The translations under genes were made by a program, and so were the position numbers. Shown here in pieces: positions 1 to 8,891 of a DNA stretch of 64,000 nt (its first letter is position 1; the number at the start of each line of letters is the position of its first letter). A model generated the notes under the pieces. The model searched no databases. It had not been told where the DNA came from and saw nothing but the letters and a program-made list of their open reading frames with translations. Source of the DNA: Hyphomicrobiales bacterium (GTDB lineage Bacteria; Pseudomonadota; Alphaproteobacteria; Rhizobiales; Rhizobiaceae); NCBI GenBank assembly GCA_900469345.1, contig UBWZ01000014.1:186001-250000 (forward strand). Direction: 5' to 3'.

Positions 1-120
1 GCTGACGTCAGTCGCGACGACACGTGCTCCCCTCGATTGAAGTGTTAAAGCTGTTGCGCGTCCGATGCCTCGGGCGGCTCCGGTCACCAGCGCTACCTGA
101 TTTTCAAAGGTCTGAATCAT
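1..120 (-). CDS. Short-chain dehydrogenase/reductase, N-terminal part (runs off left edge)
   Basis: Forty codons are visible, read leftwards from an ATG at 118-120 with an AAGGAAAA ribosome site just upstream. The peptide begins MIQTFENQVALVTG and continues with AARGIG, the glycine-rich NAD(P)-binding loop of classical short-chain dehydrogenases, followed by a beta strand ending in Asp that often sets cofactor choice. The catalytic Ser-Tyr-Lys lies outside the window, so the substrate cannot be guessed. It is divergent from the LysR gene starting near 211, which probably controls it. Confidence 0.85.
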   Translation of the reverse strand, partial: MIQTFENQVALVTGAARGIGRATALTLQSRGARVVATDVS

Positions 121-210
121 CTCGTTTTCCTTTCGTAATGGAGGTTAAGGCGATCACGAGGCCGCGATAATCCAGAAAATATTTACAAGAATGCGTAGCT
201 GTGCTTCGTA

Positions 211-1113
211 ATGCTTATGAAACCCACTGACTTTGCCCGCATCCGTACTTTTCTGGCGGTTGCAGAAACGTTGAACTTTTCCAAGGCCGCCGACGAGCTT
301 GGCATCACGTCATCGGCTGCCAGCCAGACGGTCAGGGCATTGGAATCCGATCTTGGACAGCAGCTTTTCCAACGGACAACCCGTACGGTCGTGTTGACTG
401 AGGCGGGAACCATGCTACGAGACCGGATGCAGCCGGCCGTGGCCGAGATGGAAATGGCACTCACACAAATCAGGGATGCGGCCGGGCGACCCGCCGGGAC
501 AGTACGCATCGTCTCTTTCCGGTCCGCGGGCGAGAAGTTTATCTTGCCGGCCCTGGCGGACCTGCGCCGAAATTACCCCGAGATCCGGCTCGACATCACG
601 TTCGACGATGAAGTGACGGATCCGGTCGCAGCCGGTTTCGACATCGCCGTGAGGATCGGCGAGGTTATCAGTCAGGACATGATCGCGGTGCCGCTCGGCG
701 GCGACCTTCGGCAAATTGCGGTGGCCTCTCGGGACTATATCGCTCGACACAGCGCCCCCGAAACACCGCGCGATCTTCTTTCTCACAATTGCGTCTGCTG
801 GCGATGGCCCGGTCAGCAGCATCCGTTTCCCTGGGAGTTTTTCGAGGACGGGCGGTGGGTTTCGATCAGTCCGCCGGCTGGTATCGTCGTCAATGACAGG
901 CGCGCTGCCTTACAACTAGCGATCGATGGCCTCGGGATCACGTTCTGCATCGAGGATACCGTCACTGAACTCATTGAAGCAGGCAAACTTGTGCCTCTTC
1001 TGCTTGAGTGGAGTAAGCCATTCCCGGGGTTCTTCGTGAGTTACTCTCGTCAGCGACATATGGCCGTTGCCACCCGGGTCGTGATCAATAAAATCCGGGC
1101 CGGAAATCCGTGA
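211..1113 (+). CDS. LysR-family transcriptional regulator
   Basis: A 300-residue protein of normal LysR length. Residues about 5-65 form the winged helix-turn-helix (FARIRTFLAVAETLNFSKAA, then SSAASQTVRALE, then LFQRTTRTVVLTEAG). The rest is the periplasmic-binding-like effector domain. ATGs at 211 and 217 are both possible, and neither has a strong ribosome site. The gene diverges from the dehydrogenase at the left edge, the usual LysR-target layout, so that gene is the likely target. The effector is unknown. Confidence 0.9.
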   Translation: MLMKPTDFARIRTFLAVAETLNFSKAADELGITSSAASQTVRALESDLGQQLFQRTTRTVVLTEAGTMLRDRMQPAVAEMEMALTQIRDAAGRPAGTVRIVSFRSAGEKFILPALADLRRNYPEIRLDITFDDEVTDPVAAGFDIAVRIGEVISQDMIAVPLGGDLRQIAVASRDYIARHSAPETPRDLLSHNCVCWRWPGQQHPFPWEFFEDGRWVSISPPAGIVVNDRRAALQLAIDGLGITFCIEDTVTELIEAGKLVPLLLEWSKPFPGFFVSYSRQRHMAVATRVVINKIRAGNP

Positions 1114-1479
1114 CGCGGGGTTCACTTTCCTCATCAGCCCGGGGCGCCAAGCGCAAACAGCGCCACCAACCCTTGCTGCACGATTGTGATGATACAAGAG
1201 GTCTGCGCTGGAAAACATTGTCCTTGCTAGCAATGTCGCCACGCTCGAGGTCGGGCACGAGGACCTGACCAACTAAGGCCTCGAACCATCATCATGGCGA
1301 AATCATATCGCGAAAAATCCAGAGACGGAATTTCACGCAGAGCTAGCGTTGGGGTATGGCCGCGTCAGTTTTCCAAATATGGAAAACGGTTGAGCATTTT
1401 TTGCCGTTTTTTTCGCAACGCGAGCGCCTAAGTCAGGTTGTGTGAGGTCAAGACCAATGGCTAGGAAGGAGATAATGCC
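1114..1479. other. Intergenic stretch with a perfect palindrome
   Basis: No convincing gene is present. The notable content is the palindrome at 1368-1387, listed separately, and T-rich runs at 1397-1412. The promoter of the following four-gene operon should lie here. Confidence 0.6.
1368..1387. promoter_or_regulatory. Perfect 8-4-8 inverted repeat, probable operator
   Basis: GTTTTCCA, spacer AATA, TGGAAAAC: sixteen arm bases pair without mismatch. It lies about 90 bases upstream of the first gene of the operon at 1480-4319, a plausible place for a repressor site. The arms are A/T-rich and no U-run follows directly, so an operator is more likely than a terminator. The binding protein is not known. 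Confidence 0.55.
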
Positions 1480-1896
1480 ATGGATAGAAAGCAGCAAGAG
1501 GACCTTGCCAAGGCCTTTCTGGAGGCACTTGGACGAGGCGATACCGACACGATGTCGATGCTCAGCACCGAGGATATGACCTGGTGGATCATGCCCGGGA
1601 ACAGGTTTTCCGGCTTGCACAGCAAGACATCCTATCTCGCAAACCTGCCCAAGCTTCTTCTGGAGAACGCCTCCGGGCCGCTCAAGATGGATTATCACGA
1701 AATCACCGGCGAGAGCGATCGCTTGGCGATCGTCGCCGAGGGCGATCTGCCGATGAAGGATGGCCGGCACTACCGGAACAATTATCATTTCCTGCTGCGC
1801 TTCCGCGACGGGAAGATAGCAAGCGGCAAGGAATTCACGGACTCGCTGCACATCAACGAGATCTTCGGCGCACCCGACAGAAGCGACGCCGCCTGA
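1480..1896 (+). CDS. SnoaL-like (NTF2 fold) protein
   Basis: A 138-residue protein with the cone-shaped NTF2/SnoaL pattern: an N-terminal helix (EDLAKAFLEALGRGDTDTMS), a strand containing WWIMPG, and a C-terminal strand pattern (YHFLLRFRDGKI) ending in KEFTDSLH. An AGGAAGGAG-type ribosome site precedes the ATG. Family members act as isomerases, cyclases or hydratases on small polar molecules, but fold alone does not give the reaction. It is first in a run with an aldo/keto reductase, an SDR and a second SnoaL protein, suggesting a short modification pathway. Confidence 0.8.
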   Translation: MDRKQQEDLAKAFLEALGRGDTDTMSMLSTEDMTWWIMPGNRFSGLHSKTSYLANLPKLLLENASGPLKMDYHEITGESDRLAIVAEGDLPMKDGRHYRNNYHFLLRFRDGKIASGKEFTDSLHINEIFGAPDRSDAA

Positions 1897-1997
1897 TCGC
1901 GGCGAGCGCCAGGCAGCTCTACAACCACCATCAATCACAACTGACGCGGAGCGGACCTTCCTGTCCGAACGGATTGACGCGTCTCAAGGAGAGTAAA

Positions 1998-3059
1998 ATG
2001 AAGTACAAGCCACTCGGCAATACCGGTCTTCTGGTTTCGCAGCTTTGCCTGGGAACAATGACCTTTAGCGACGGCACGGGCATCTACGAGCATATCGGCG
2101 ATGTCGGCCAGAACGGCGCCGACGAACTGGTCAAGGCCAGCATAGACGCTGGCATCAATTTCTTCGACACTGCTGATGTCTATTCAAACGGCGCCAGCGA
2201 GCGCACGCTCGGCCAATCCTTCAAGAATCTCGGATTACCCAGAAACGAGATCGTGCTGGCCACCAAGGTCTATAGCCGCATGGGACCGGGCAGAAACGAT
2301 GTCGGCGTCTCGCGCGGGCACATCATGGATGCCGTGGAAGCCAGCCTCAAGCGGCTGCAGACTGATCACATCGATCTCTATCAGGTCCACGCCACTGATA
2401 TCCTGACGCCGCTCGAGGAAACGCTGCGGGCGCTTGACGACCTGGTACGTCAGGGCAAGGTCCGCTATCTCGGCGTGTCCAACTGGCAAGCTTGGCGCAT
2501 TGCAACCGCGCTGGGTGTTTCCGCCCGCCTCAACCTTGAACGCTTCACAACGCTGCAGGCCTATTACTCGGTTGCCGGACGCGATCTGGAGCGCGAATTG
2601 CGACCGCTTCTCGAGGCTGAAAAGATGGGCCTCCTCGTCTGGAGCCCGCTTGCCGGCGGCCTTCTGTCAGGCAAGTTTAGCCGTGAAAACCAGTCGCCCG
2701 AGGGTTCACGCCGCTCGTCCTTCGATTTCCCGATCGTTGACAAGGAGCGTGCCTGGAACGTCATCGACGTGCTGAAGCCGATTGCGGAAGCCCATGGCTG
2801 CAGCCCGGCGCGCATCGCGCTTGCCTGGCTTCTTTCCAAGCCCGTCGTGACCTCCATCATCGTCGGCGCGAAGCGGCTGAGCCAGCTCGAGGACAATATC
2901 GCTGCGGTGGATATCGCTCTCACCGAGGACGAGATCGCCAGGCTGGACGCCGTCAGCGAGCTGCCGCCGGAATATCCGGGTTGGATGCTGGCCACACAGG
3001 GTGCCGACCGCATGGGCGCCGTCGATCTCTGGGCCGGTAAGACTGCCCAGACGTCCTGA
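1998..3059 (+). CDS. Aldo/keto reductase
   Basis: 353 residues. The ATG at 1998 follows AAGGAGAG, and homology starts at once with MKYKPLGNTGLLVSQLCLG; an upstream in-frame extension has no ribosome site. The catalytic tetrad is visible: Asp57 (FFDTADVY), Tyr62, Lys90 (LATKVY) and His131 (LYQVHATD). The C-terminal part has the NADPH-binding pattern SIIVGAKRLSQLEDN. Such proteins are cytosolic (beta/alpha)8 barrels reducing carbonyls with NADPH. It lies 101 bases after the SnoaL gene and 53 bases before the SDR, consistent with one transcript. Confidence 0.92.
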   Translation: MKYKPLGNTGLLVSQLCLGTMTFSDGTGIYEHIGDVGQNGADELVKASIDAGINFFDTADVYSNGASERTLGQSFKNLGLPRNEIVLATKVYSRMGPGRNDVGVSRGHIMDAVEASLKRLQTDHIDLYQVHATDILTPLEETLRALDDLVRQGKVRYLGVSNWQAWRIATALGVSARLNLERFTTLQAYYSVAGRDLERELRPLLEAEKMGLLVWSPLAGGLLSGKFSRENQSPEGSRRSSFDFPIVDKERAWNVIDVLKPIAEAHGCSPARIALAWLLSKPVVTSIIVGAKRLSQLEDNIAAVDIALTEDEIARLDAVSELPPEYPGWMLATQGADRMGAVDLWAGKTAQTS

Positions 3060-3112
3060 TCGACAGGTGGGAGGGCGCGCATCGCAACAAGCAAGCCAAG
3101 AGGATAAGGATC

Positions 3113-3862
3113 ATGACTGATCGATTGAAAGGAAAAGTCGCCGTTGTCACCGGCGCTTCTAAGGGCCTGGGCGCAGCGATTGCGCGAGCCTTGGCCGCCG
3201 AGGGCGCCTTGGTGGTCGTGAACTATGCCGCCAGCAAGGAAGGCGCCGACCGTGTGGTGGCGGATATAAAGACGAAAAGCGGCCAGGCTATTGCCGTCAA
3301 GGCAGACATGAGCGATCCGGCACAGGTGGAGGCACTCTTTGCGGAAGCGAACCGCGCTTTTGGCCGCGTCGACGTGCTCGTCAACAATGCCGGCGTCTAC
3401 GACTTCCAGCCGCTCGAAAACCTCTCCATCGAGCTCTTCCGCCGGCATATGGAGCTGAATGTCTTCGGCTATCTGCTCGCCGTGAAAGAGGCCGTGAAAT
3501 ACATGCCGGAGGGCGGCAGCATCGTGAACATGTCTTCGACTGTTACGATCTTCGGCCCGGAAAATGCATCCGTCTACACCGCCAGCAAAGGCGCGATCGA
3601 CGGATTGACGCGGGCGCTGTCTAACGAGCTCGCGCCTCGCAAGATCCGTGTCAATGCGATCAAACCGGGCGTCGTCGACACCGAGGGCGTCCAAGCTGGC
3701 GGCTTCCTGCAGACGGACTTCGGCCCGGCGGTGACGGCCCGGACGCCGCTCAAAAGACTGGGCACGGCCGACGATGTGACGCCGGCGGCAATCTTCCTCG
3801 CCTCCGACGAATCGAGCTGGACGACCGGCGAATTCTTCGTGTTTGCCGGCGGCCATCGCTGA
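3113..3862 (+). CDS. SDR-family oxidoreductase (FabG-like)
   Basis: 249 residues, the usual length of a classical SDR. The cofactor loop TGASKGLG is at residues 13-20, the structural motif NNAG is in VLVNNAGVY, and the catalytic Tyr-x3-Lys is YTASK, preceded by a Ser-rich strand (NMSSTVT). The end (SSWTTGEFFVFAGGHR) is the usual substrate-loop and dimer region, with GGHR in place of the common DGG. It belongs to the 1480-4319 operon; the substrate is unknown. Confidence 0.92.
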   Translation: MTDRLKGKVAVVTGASKGLGAAIARALAAEGALVVVNYAASKEGADRVVADIKTKSGQAIAVKADMSDPAQVEALFAEANRAFGRVDVLVNNAGVYDFQPLENLSIELFRRHMELNVFGYLLAVKEAVKYMPEGGSIVNMSSTVTIFGPENASVYTASKGAIDGLTRALSNELAPRKIRVNAIKPGVVDTEGVQAGGFLQTDFGPAVTARTPLKRLGTADDVTPAAIFLASDESSWTTGEFFVFAGGHR

Positions 3863-3905
3863 TTTCAAAACTTACACCGCCGCCACGCGGCCCGGAGATT
3901 TCAAA

Positions 3906-4319
3906 ATGACAGACGAAATGGAGAGGACGGCCGGACAGGTCGTCCAGCATTATCTCGATACTTTCTTTCGCAAGGATGTGGGTAAGACGCTCGATTGCCT
4001 GACAGATGATGTGGTTTGGAAGGTGCAGGGTGCATACGACGTTCCGACTATCGGTATTCGTCATGGAAAGGATGCGGTGCGATCTTGGATGGCGCTCTTT
4101 CCCAACCATTTCGAGCCTCTCGATTTTCACGTCGAGCGGATTTTCGAAGATGGTGATATGGCCGTTGTGACGGGCCATTTCCGCCATCGTATCCTCAGCA
4201 CGGGCAAGACCTTCGAAAGCGACTTCGCGGCGATCTGCTCCGTGCGCGACGGGAAGGTCAGCGCCTATAATTTCATCGAGGACTCCTACGGGCTCTGGAA
4301 AGCCTTCCAGCCCGATTGA
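3906..4319 (+). CDS. SnoaL-like (NTF2 fold) protein, second copy in operon
   Basis: 137 residues, with the start chosen at 3906 where the NTF2-like pattern begins (MTDEMERTAGQVVQHYLDTFFRKD). The C-terminal strands (MAVVTGHFRHRILST, then SVRDGKVSAYNFIED) are typical of limonene-epoxide-hydrolase or ketosteroid-isomerase relatives. It is only distantly similar to the SnoaL protein at 1480. It is last in the operon, 43 bases after the SDR, and convergent with the LysR gene ending at 4345. Confidence 0.8.
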   Translation: MTDEMERTAGQVVQHYLDTFFRKDVGKTLDCLTDDVVWKVQGAYDVPTIGIRHGKDAVRSWMALFPNHFEPLDFHVERIFEDGDMAVVTGHFRHRILSTGKTFESDFAAICSVRDGKVSAYNFIEDSYGLWKAFQPD

Positions 4320-4344
4320 TGCATGCGACCCGACCGCGCAGCCG

Positions 4345-5253
4345 TCATGGCTGGCTCTCAGCCACCGGGGCGTTCCTCGCAAAATCAAGATTGGTCCGCG
4401 TCACCCGTTCGGCAAGAAAATCCCCGACGGCTCTGACGCGGGCCGACGCCACGAGATCGGCATGGGTGACGAGCCAGACCTTGTTGCTGAACATCCGCTC
4501 GGACGGAATAACGGGAAGAAGATCGTCTCCGACAGCCAGAAAGTCGGGGATAACCGCCAGGCCGAGACCGGCCCGCACTGCAGCGATCTGCGATGGCAGG
4601 CTGCTGGTGACGAGGACGATCTTGCAACCCGGATGCTCCCGCTTCAGCCATGCCGCGGCCGGCATAAAGGCATGGCTGTCGTCCCAGGTGATGAAATGCC
4701 GGCCGCCGAGTGGTTCTCCCTCGACATACGGATGACGGTCGAGGTAGTCCCTGCTGCCATAGACCGAGTAGGTCATATGGCCGACGCTCCTGACCATCAG
4801 ATTGCCCCGCGTCGGCCGAACGACGCGTAGCGCGATATCCGCTTCGCGGCGACCAAGTTCGGCGGCAACCGTGCTGGTGATGATTTCGAGACAGATGCCG
4901 GGATAGCGCTCCCGAAAGGCCGGGAGTGCCGGGATGATCAGATCAGTCGCCAAATTTTCGGATGTCGCAAGCCGCACAACGCCTTGCGGATCCTTCTCGA
5001 GGCCGGCCGCGCCGCGCTCCAGCGCTAGGATGCTATCCTCGACCGTCTCGGCGTGCCGAAGCACCTCCCTTCCCTCATCCGTCAGGAAGTAGCCGGTCTG
5101 GTGGCGCTGAAACAGCGCTACACCCAGGTTCTCCTCAAGCTCGACGATGCGTCGACTGACCGTGGACTGGCTGACCTTGAGCTCCGACGCGGTCTGGGTG
5201 AGGCTCGCGGTGCGGGCAACAGTCAGAAAATAACGAACGTCGTTCCAATCCAT
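4345..5253 (-). CDS. LysR-family transcriptional regulator
   Basis: 302 residues. The N-terminal helix-turn-helix reads MDWNDVRYFLTVARTASLTQTA, then SQSTVSRRIVELE, then ALFQRHQTGYFLTDEG. This resembles the LysR branch whose members begin MDWDDLR. The effector domain ends normally. The gene is convergent with the SnoaL operon and codirectional with nothing close, so its target is unclear. It may act on the DUF1330-like gene upstream on the same strand. Confidence 0.9.
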   Translation of the reverse strand: MDWNDVRYFLTVARTASLTQTASELKVSQSTVSRRIVELEENLGVALFQRHQTGYFLTDEGREVLRHAETVEDSILALERGAAGLEKDPQGVVRLATSENLATDLIIPALPAFRERYPGICLEIITSTVAAELGRREADIALRVVRPTRGNLMVRSVGHMTYSVYGSRDYLDRHPYVEGEPLGGRHFITWDDSHAFMPAAAWLKREHPGCKIVLVTSSLPSQIAAVRAGLGLAVIPDFLAVGDDLLPVIPSERMFSNKVWLVTHADLVASARVRAVGDFLAERVTRTNLDFARNAPVAESQP

Positions 5254-5363
5254 GCGCAGCCTTCCATGTCATGGCGTCTGTCCTGGATCGCATGTCGACG
5301 ACAAGCCGTGACGCCCAATAGCGCGGAGATTACCGCTTGGACCAGCCCGCAGACAGCCGCAAT

Positions 5364-5774
5364 TCACGACCGCGTCGCGATGAACCGCCAGGCTGCAACG
5401 GCTGCCAGACGATGAGGCGCGGCGTGGCGCGCATAATCCTCCGTTTCGGTGATCCGGCGCAGATCCGCAAGGCTCCGATAGCGAACGATGACGATATCGT
5501 CCCAGCTTTCCGGTTCGCGCGGCACCAGCGTCAGAAGCTGGCGTCCAGCATGAACCAGCTCATATTCGATCCCAAGCCTTGCCGCGATCTGGCCAAATGC
5601 GCCGGCGTAACCTTCGTAGTAGGCGGCACGCGCGGAGGACTTCCTATCCGCAAAGCCGTCCGCGTAGAGCGGGCTATCCCTGAAGGTCAGAAGGTTCACC
5701 ATGACTACGGGACCATCTCCCACCCGCGTCACCGCCTCGTTCAAAACATGCTCAGGCAACTCGACATCTTGCAT
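5364..5774 (-). CDS. DUF1330-like ferredoxin-fold protein
   Basis: 136 residues counted from the ATG at 5774, chosen because AGAGGAAA lies 6 bases upstream; a second ATG at 5792 lacks a ribosome site. The pattern VVMVNLLTFRD near the N-terminus and a late strand with YRSLADLRRITET fit the dimeric alpha+beta barrel group that includes DUF1330 and ABM proteins. No catalytic residue can be named. It is divergent from the TetR gene at 5847 and shares its palindromic operator region. Confidence 0.7.
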   Translation of the reverse strand: MQDVELPEHVLNEAVTRVGDGPVVMVNLLTFRDSPLYADGFADRKSSARAAYYEGYAGAFGQIAARLGIEYELVHAGRQLLTLVPREPESWDDIVIVRYRSLADLRRITETEDYARHAAPHRLAAVAAWRFIATRS

Positions 5775-5814
5775 ACGCTTTTCCTCTGACATTTTTCGTC
5801 AACGTGTCACCTAT

Positions 5815-5829
5815 TGACAATGTTTGTCA
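5815..5829. promoter_or_regulatory. Palindromic operator between TetR gene and DUF1330-like gene
   Basis: TGACAA, TGT, TTGTCA: a perfect 6-3-6 inverted repeat. Further TGTCA half-sites lie nearby (5804-5808, 5833-5837). TTGACA hexamers are found on both strands (5814-5819 plus, 5833-5838 minus), so a repressor here could block both divergent promoters. TetR proteins typically bind short palindromes next to their own gene, which fits. Confidence 0.65.
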
Positions 5830-5846
5830 GAATGTCAAGCTAGGTC

Positions 5847-6407
5847 ATGGATGCCAGAGCAAACAAAGAAGACCATATCCTCAGGGCGGCAGAGTCAGTG
5901 TTCGTGCGTTACGGTTTCGCTCGCACGACCATGGGTGATATCGCCAAAGCGGCCGGGATGTCCCGCCCGGCTCTTTATCTGCAGTTTAAGGACAAGGAGG
6001 CGATCTTCAGCCGCGTCATCGAAAACATGGACGCGCAGGCGCTGACAAAGATAAAGACGGCTATCGGCAAGATTGGGCCGCTCGAAGAGAAGCTGCTTCA
6101 CGCCTGCACGAACTGGGGCATGCATGGGGTCGAACTCGCGGCCGCGTTTCCGGATGCTGCTGATCTCTTCGATTTGCAATTTCCCGCCGTTCGCAAAGTC
6201 TACGGAAACTTTCAGGCTCTGGTCGTCGAGATCCTACTGGCCAATCTGAAGACTTGGCCGATATCCGTTTCGCCCGAGGATTATGCTCTCACACTCGCCT
6301 ATGGCATGCGGGGTTTGCGGTATGCCGCTCACGATGTGGAGGATATGCGGCGCCTCATCAGAATTCATATCGCGATCTATAGCAAGCCGTTAACGGCCCG
6401 CCCCTAG
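5847..6407 (+). CDS. TetR/AcrR-family transcriptional regulator
   Basis: 186 residues. Residues about 8-55 form the TetR DNA-binding domain: ILRAAESVFVRYGFARTTM, then IAKAAGMSRPALYLQFKDKE, with the signature helix-turn-helix and the following FxxKExL-like segment. The C-terminal ligand domain is helical and not assignable. It probably represses itself and the divergent DUF1330-like gene through the palindrome at 5815-5829. Confidence 0.92.
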   Translation: MDARANKEDHILRAAESVFVRYGFARTTMGDIAKAAGMSRPALYLQFKDKEAIFSRVIENMDAQALTKIKTAIGKIGPLEEKLLHACTNWGMHGVELAAAFPDAADLFDLQFPAVRKVYGNFQALVVEILLANLKTWPISVSPEDYALTLAYGMRGLRYAAHDVEDMRRLIRIHIAIYSKPLTARP

Positions 6408-6476
6408 TTTAAAACCTAGGCTGAGCGTGTGCTGCAGCATGTGACGACCTCACGGCGACCTGAGGAAGCAGCCTGG

Positions 6477-7286
6477 CTATAACCCTGGCCAAAGGCCGCC
6501 GTCGAGCCTCAGGTTCGCGCCGGTGATATAACCGGCGCGAGGACTGACAAGCAAAGAAACCGCATCCGCGATTTCCTCGAGCGTCCCAACCCGGCCTATA
6601 GGAACCTCGGCGAAGTGCGAAAGCACGCTTTGCTCAACCTCGGGCCACGGAGCGTCCTGCGCAATCCCGTTGCGAACAGCGACTTTGCGAAAGGCGGCCT
6701 CAAGGCTGACGCTGTGGATCGTGCCCGGAGACACGGTATTCGCAGTAATCCCGTCAGCCGCGACGGCCTTTGCCAGCGATGCTGTCATGGCGAGCATTGC
6801 GGCTTTTGCCGCCCCGTAATCTGGCCGTCCTGCGGGAGGCATCATACCTGCAAGGCTGGAGATATTGACCACCCGCCCCCACCTGGCGACGCGCATCGCT
6901 GGTAGCACCCGCGCGGTGACCCTTACTGCGGCAACGACATTCCGGTCATAGGTGTCTGCCCATGTGCGAGACCGCGTGGTTCCCCAGTCCTCTTGCTCGC
7001 CCGCCCCCCCGGCATTGTTAACTAGGATTTCGACCGGCCTGACAAAGCCTTGTGCTTTGTCGACCAGACGCTGTACGTCGTCTTCACAGGTCAAGTCACC
7101 GGTGACGACATATGAGTGCCCGCCCTCGAGAGAGATGGCATTTGCGACAGCCTCTGCCTTTGTTTTGTCGCGGCCGTGGACGATGATAATTGCACCTTCA
7201 CGCGCTAACCCACGGGCTATTCCCTCACCGATCCCCTTGCTGCTGCCTGTAACCAGTGCGATCTTGCCATCCAATTTTAAATCCAT
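6477..7286 (-). CDS. SDR-family oxidoreductase
   Basis: 269 residues from the ATG at 7286, which has GGAGTGATC upstream; a longer reading adds 20 residues that do not look like SDR. Motifs are TGSSKGIG near residue 13, NNAGG, a Ser strand NISSLAGMM, and YGAAK as the catalytic Tyr-x3-Lys. The C-terminus GYITGANLRLDGG is canonical. It is divergent from the HxlR regulator at 7334 with only 47 bases between them, so the regulator very likely controls it. Confidence 0.92.
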   Translation of the reverse strand: MDLKLDGKIALVTGSSKGIGEGIARGLAREGAIIIVHGRDKTKAEAVANAISLEGGHSYVVTGDLTCEDDVQRLVDKAQGFVRPVEILVNNAGGAGEQEDWGTTRSRTWADTYDRNVVAAVRVTARVLPAMRVARWGRVVNISSLAGMMPPAGRPDYGAAKAAMLAMTASLAKAVAADGITANTVSPGTIHSVSLEAAFRKVAVRNGIAQDAPWPEVEQSVLSHFAEVPIGRVGTLEEIADAVSLLVSPRAGYITGANLRLDGGLWPGL

Positions 7287-7333
7287 CGTGATCACTCCAA
7301 AATTCAATCCTGAAGCGACAAAAAAGGAAGTTG

Positions 7334-7714
7334 ATGAACGAGGCAATTACGCACTTAAAAGTGCCCATGAACGAACGTTCCGCCTGTCTGGGACCAGACG
7401 GCTCCGTCGCCCATGTCGGTCGCGTTTTAGGAATGCTGATCGGAAGGTGGAAGTTGCCGATCCTTTTTCGCCTGTTTGCCAGCCCATCGATGCGCAGTTC
7501 CCAGTTCCTGCGGGAAATGTCCGGCATCTCGCAAAAAGTCCTCACACAGCACCTGCGAGATCTTGAAGCTGACGGGCTCGTAGAGCGGAGAGACTTCCAT
7601 GAGCAGCCCCGACATGTTGAATACCGCCTTACCCGTGCGGGTCATGAGCTCATGCCGGCCCTACTGGCGATAAGGGAGTATTCGCGAGATCATCCGACCG
7701 CAGGCAAGGGGTGA
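7334..7714 (+). CDS. HxlR-family transcriptional regulator
   Basis: 126 residues from the ATG at 7334; a TTG one codon earlier is also possible, and AAGGAAG sits very close. The winged-helix pattern of HxlR (MarR-like) regulators is clear: GMLIGRWKLPILFRL, then RSSQFLREMSGISQKVLTQHLRDLE, then GLVERRDF, then VEYRLTRAGHELMPAL. An early Cys (SACLGPDG) is in the region where redox- or aldehyde-sensing HxlR proteins keep a reactive cysteine. The likely target is the divergent SDR at 6477-7286. Confidence 0.9.
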   Translation: MNEAITHLKVPMNERSACLGPDGSVAHVGRVLGMLIGRWKLPILFRLFASPSMRSSQFLREMSGISQKVLTQHLRDLEADGLVERRDFHEQPRHVEYRLTRAGHELMPALLAIREYSRDHPTAGKG

Positions 7715-7784
7715 ACTCTCGCCCTAGAGCCGTCGCCAGGCTACATTCATGGATTACGACATCGTTCGGCGCATTACCGATCCA

Positions 7785-8744
7785 CTACGGTGTCATGATG
7801 ATCCGGCCAAGTGGTTTCGCTTTCTCGGCAAAGTCGTGGGCATCCCGCGCCTGCGAAAGCGGGAACGTCTTTTCGATGATGACCTGGATATTCCCCTTTC
7901 CGAGAGCGATCAAAAGGTCGTCGATTGTCGAACGGACATCGTGCCGTTCAAGAAGCGGCCCCATGAACACACCGTGTAAGGTCTGGTTCGACTGCATGGC
8001 GGGCCAGAGATCCAAGGAAAGACCGCCGCCGCCAGCGTTGCCGACAAAGACAAGACGACCTTCGTGGGCCGTGGCCGCAAGCGACATGGGCAAGGTGGCA
8101 CCGACAGGATCGATCACCAGATCAGCGCCTTTTCCGTTCGTAATCTGCTGTACAGCCTCAACCACGTCACTGGAAGCGCGATCAATGACGTGATCAGCAC
8201 CTAGCGAGGAAATTATCTCTAATCGTCGCTCGCCGCTGGCAATGGCAATCACCCTTGCTCCGGCTTGAGCTGCGAGCTGCACCGCTGCGAGCCCGACACC
8301 TCCGGCCGCGGCCTGTATGAGAACCGTCTCACCAGATCGAAGGCCGCTTTTCGCGAAGAGGCAATGGTGAGCGGTCCCAAACGAAATGAGCACGGCTGCA
8401 GCAGACGCTGCATCCACACCCGACGGCACGACCCAGGTGTGGTTTGCCGGTACTGCCCAAAGTTCAGCGTGTGATCCCTGCATGTTGAAGGCCGTGACCG
8501 CGTCACCGACTTTGCGATTGCTGACGTTAGCACCGACCTCTACCACCCGCCCCGAGGCGGCATATCCGACAATCCACGACGGGCAAGGTGGAGCAACGGA
8601 TCGGCGATTAATCAGGTCACCGCCTTCAATTGAAATTGCAGCCGTCGCAATCACAACGTCATCTGGGCCAGCCTTCGGATCCGCAACATCCCGGTATCTA
8701 AGCACGCCAGGGTGCCCCGCCTCGTCGTAAACAGCTGCCTTCAC
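7785..8744 (-). CDS. Zinc-independent alcohol dehydrogenase / quinone oxidoreductase (MDR family)
   Basis: 319 residues from a GTG at 8744 with GGGAGATAGAC upstream. The N-terminal GroES-like domain (MKAAVYDEAGHPGVLRYRDV) precedes a Rossmann fold with AAAGGVGLAAVQLA, typical of NADPH:quinone reductases. The structural-zinc cysteines of alcohol dehydrogenases are absent, which supports the quinone reductase branch. It is divergent from the LysR gene at 8892, which probably regulates it. Confidence 0.9.
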   Translation of the reverse strand: MKAAVYDEAGHPGVLRYRDVADPKAGPDDVVIATAAISIEGGDLINRRSVAPPCPSWIVGYAASGRVVEVGANVSNRKVGDAVTAFNMQGSHAELWAVPANHTWVVPSGVDAASAAAVLISFGTAHHCLFAKSGLRSGETVLIQAAAGGVGLAAVQLAAQAGARVIAIASGERRLEIISSLGADHVIDRASSDVVEAVQQITNGKGADLVIDPVGATLPMSLAATAHEGRLVFVGNAGGGGLSLDLWPAMQSNQTLHGVFMGPLLERHDVRSTIDDLLIALGKGNIQVIIEKTFPLSQARDAHDFAEKAKPLGRIIMTP

Positions 8745-8891
8745 GTCTATCTCCCTTAACCAAACTCATTGTGTTTCACTATGAAGCCGGCGCGGCCCTG
8801 CTTCACCACAGACGTTCGAACGAAGATAGACGTCTCACCAGATATCGATAAACTGCCATTTTTCGGAAAGACCTAGAGATAGGATCGATAA

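Noticed and set aside
2564..3868. 434-codon minus-strand open frame
   Set aside because: It lies opposite the aldo/keto reductase and SDR genes, whose motifs are unambiguous; the peptide has no family pattern.
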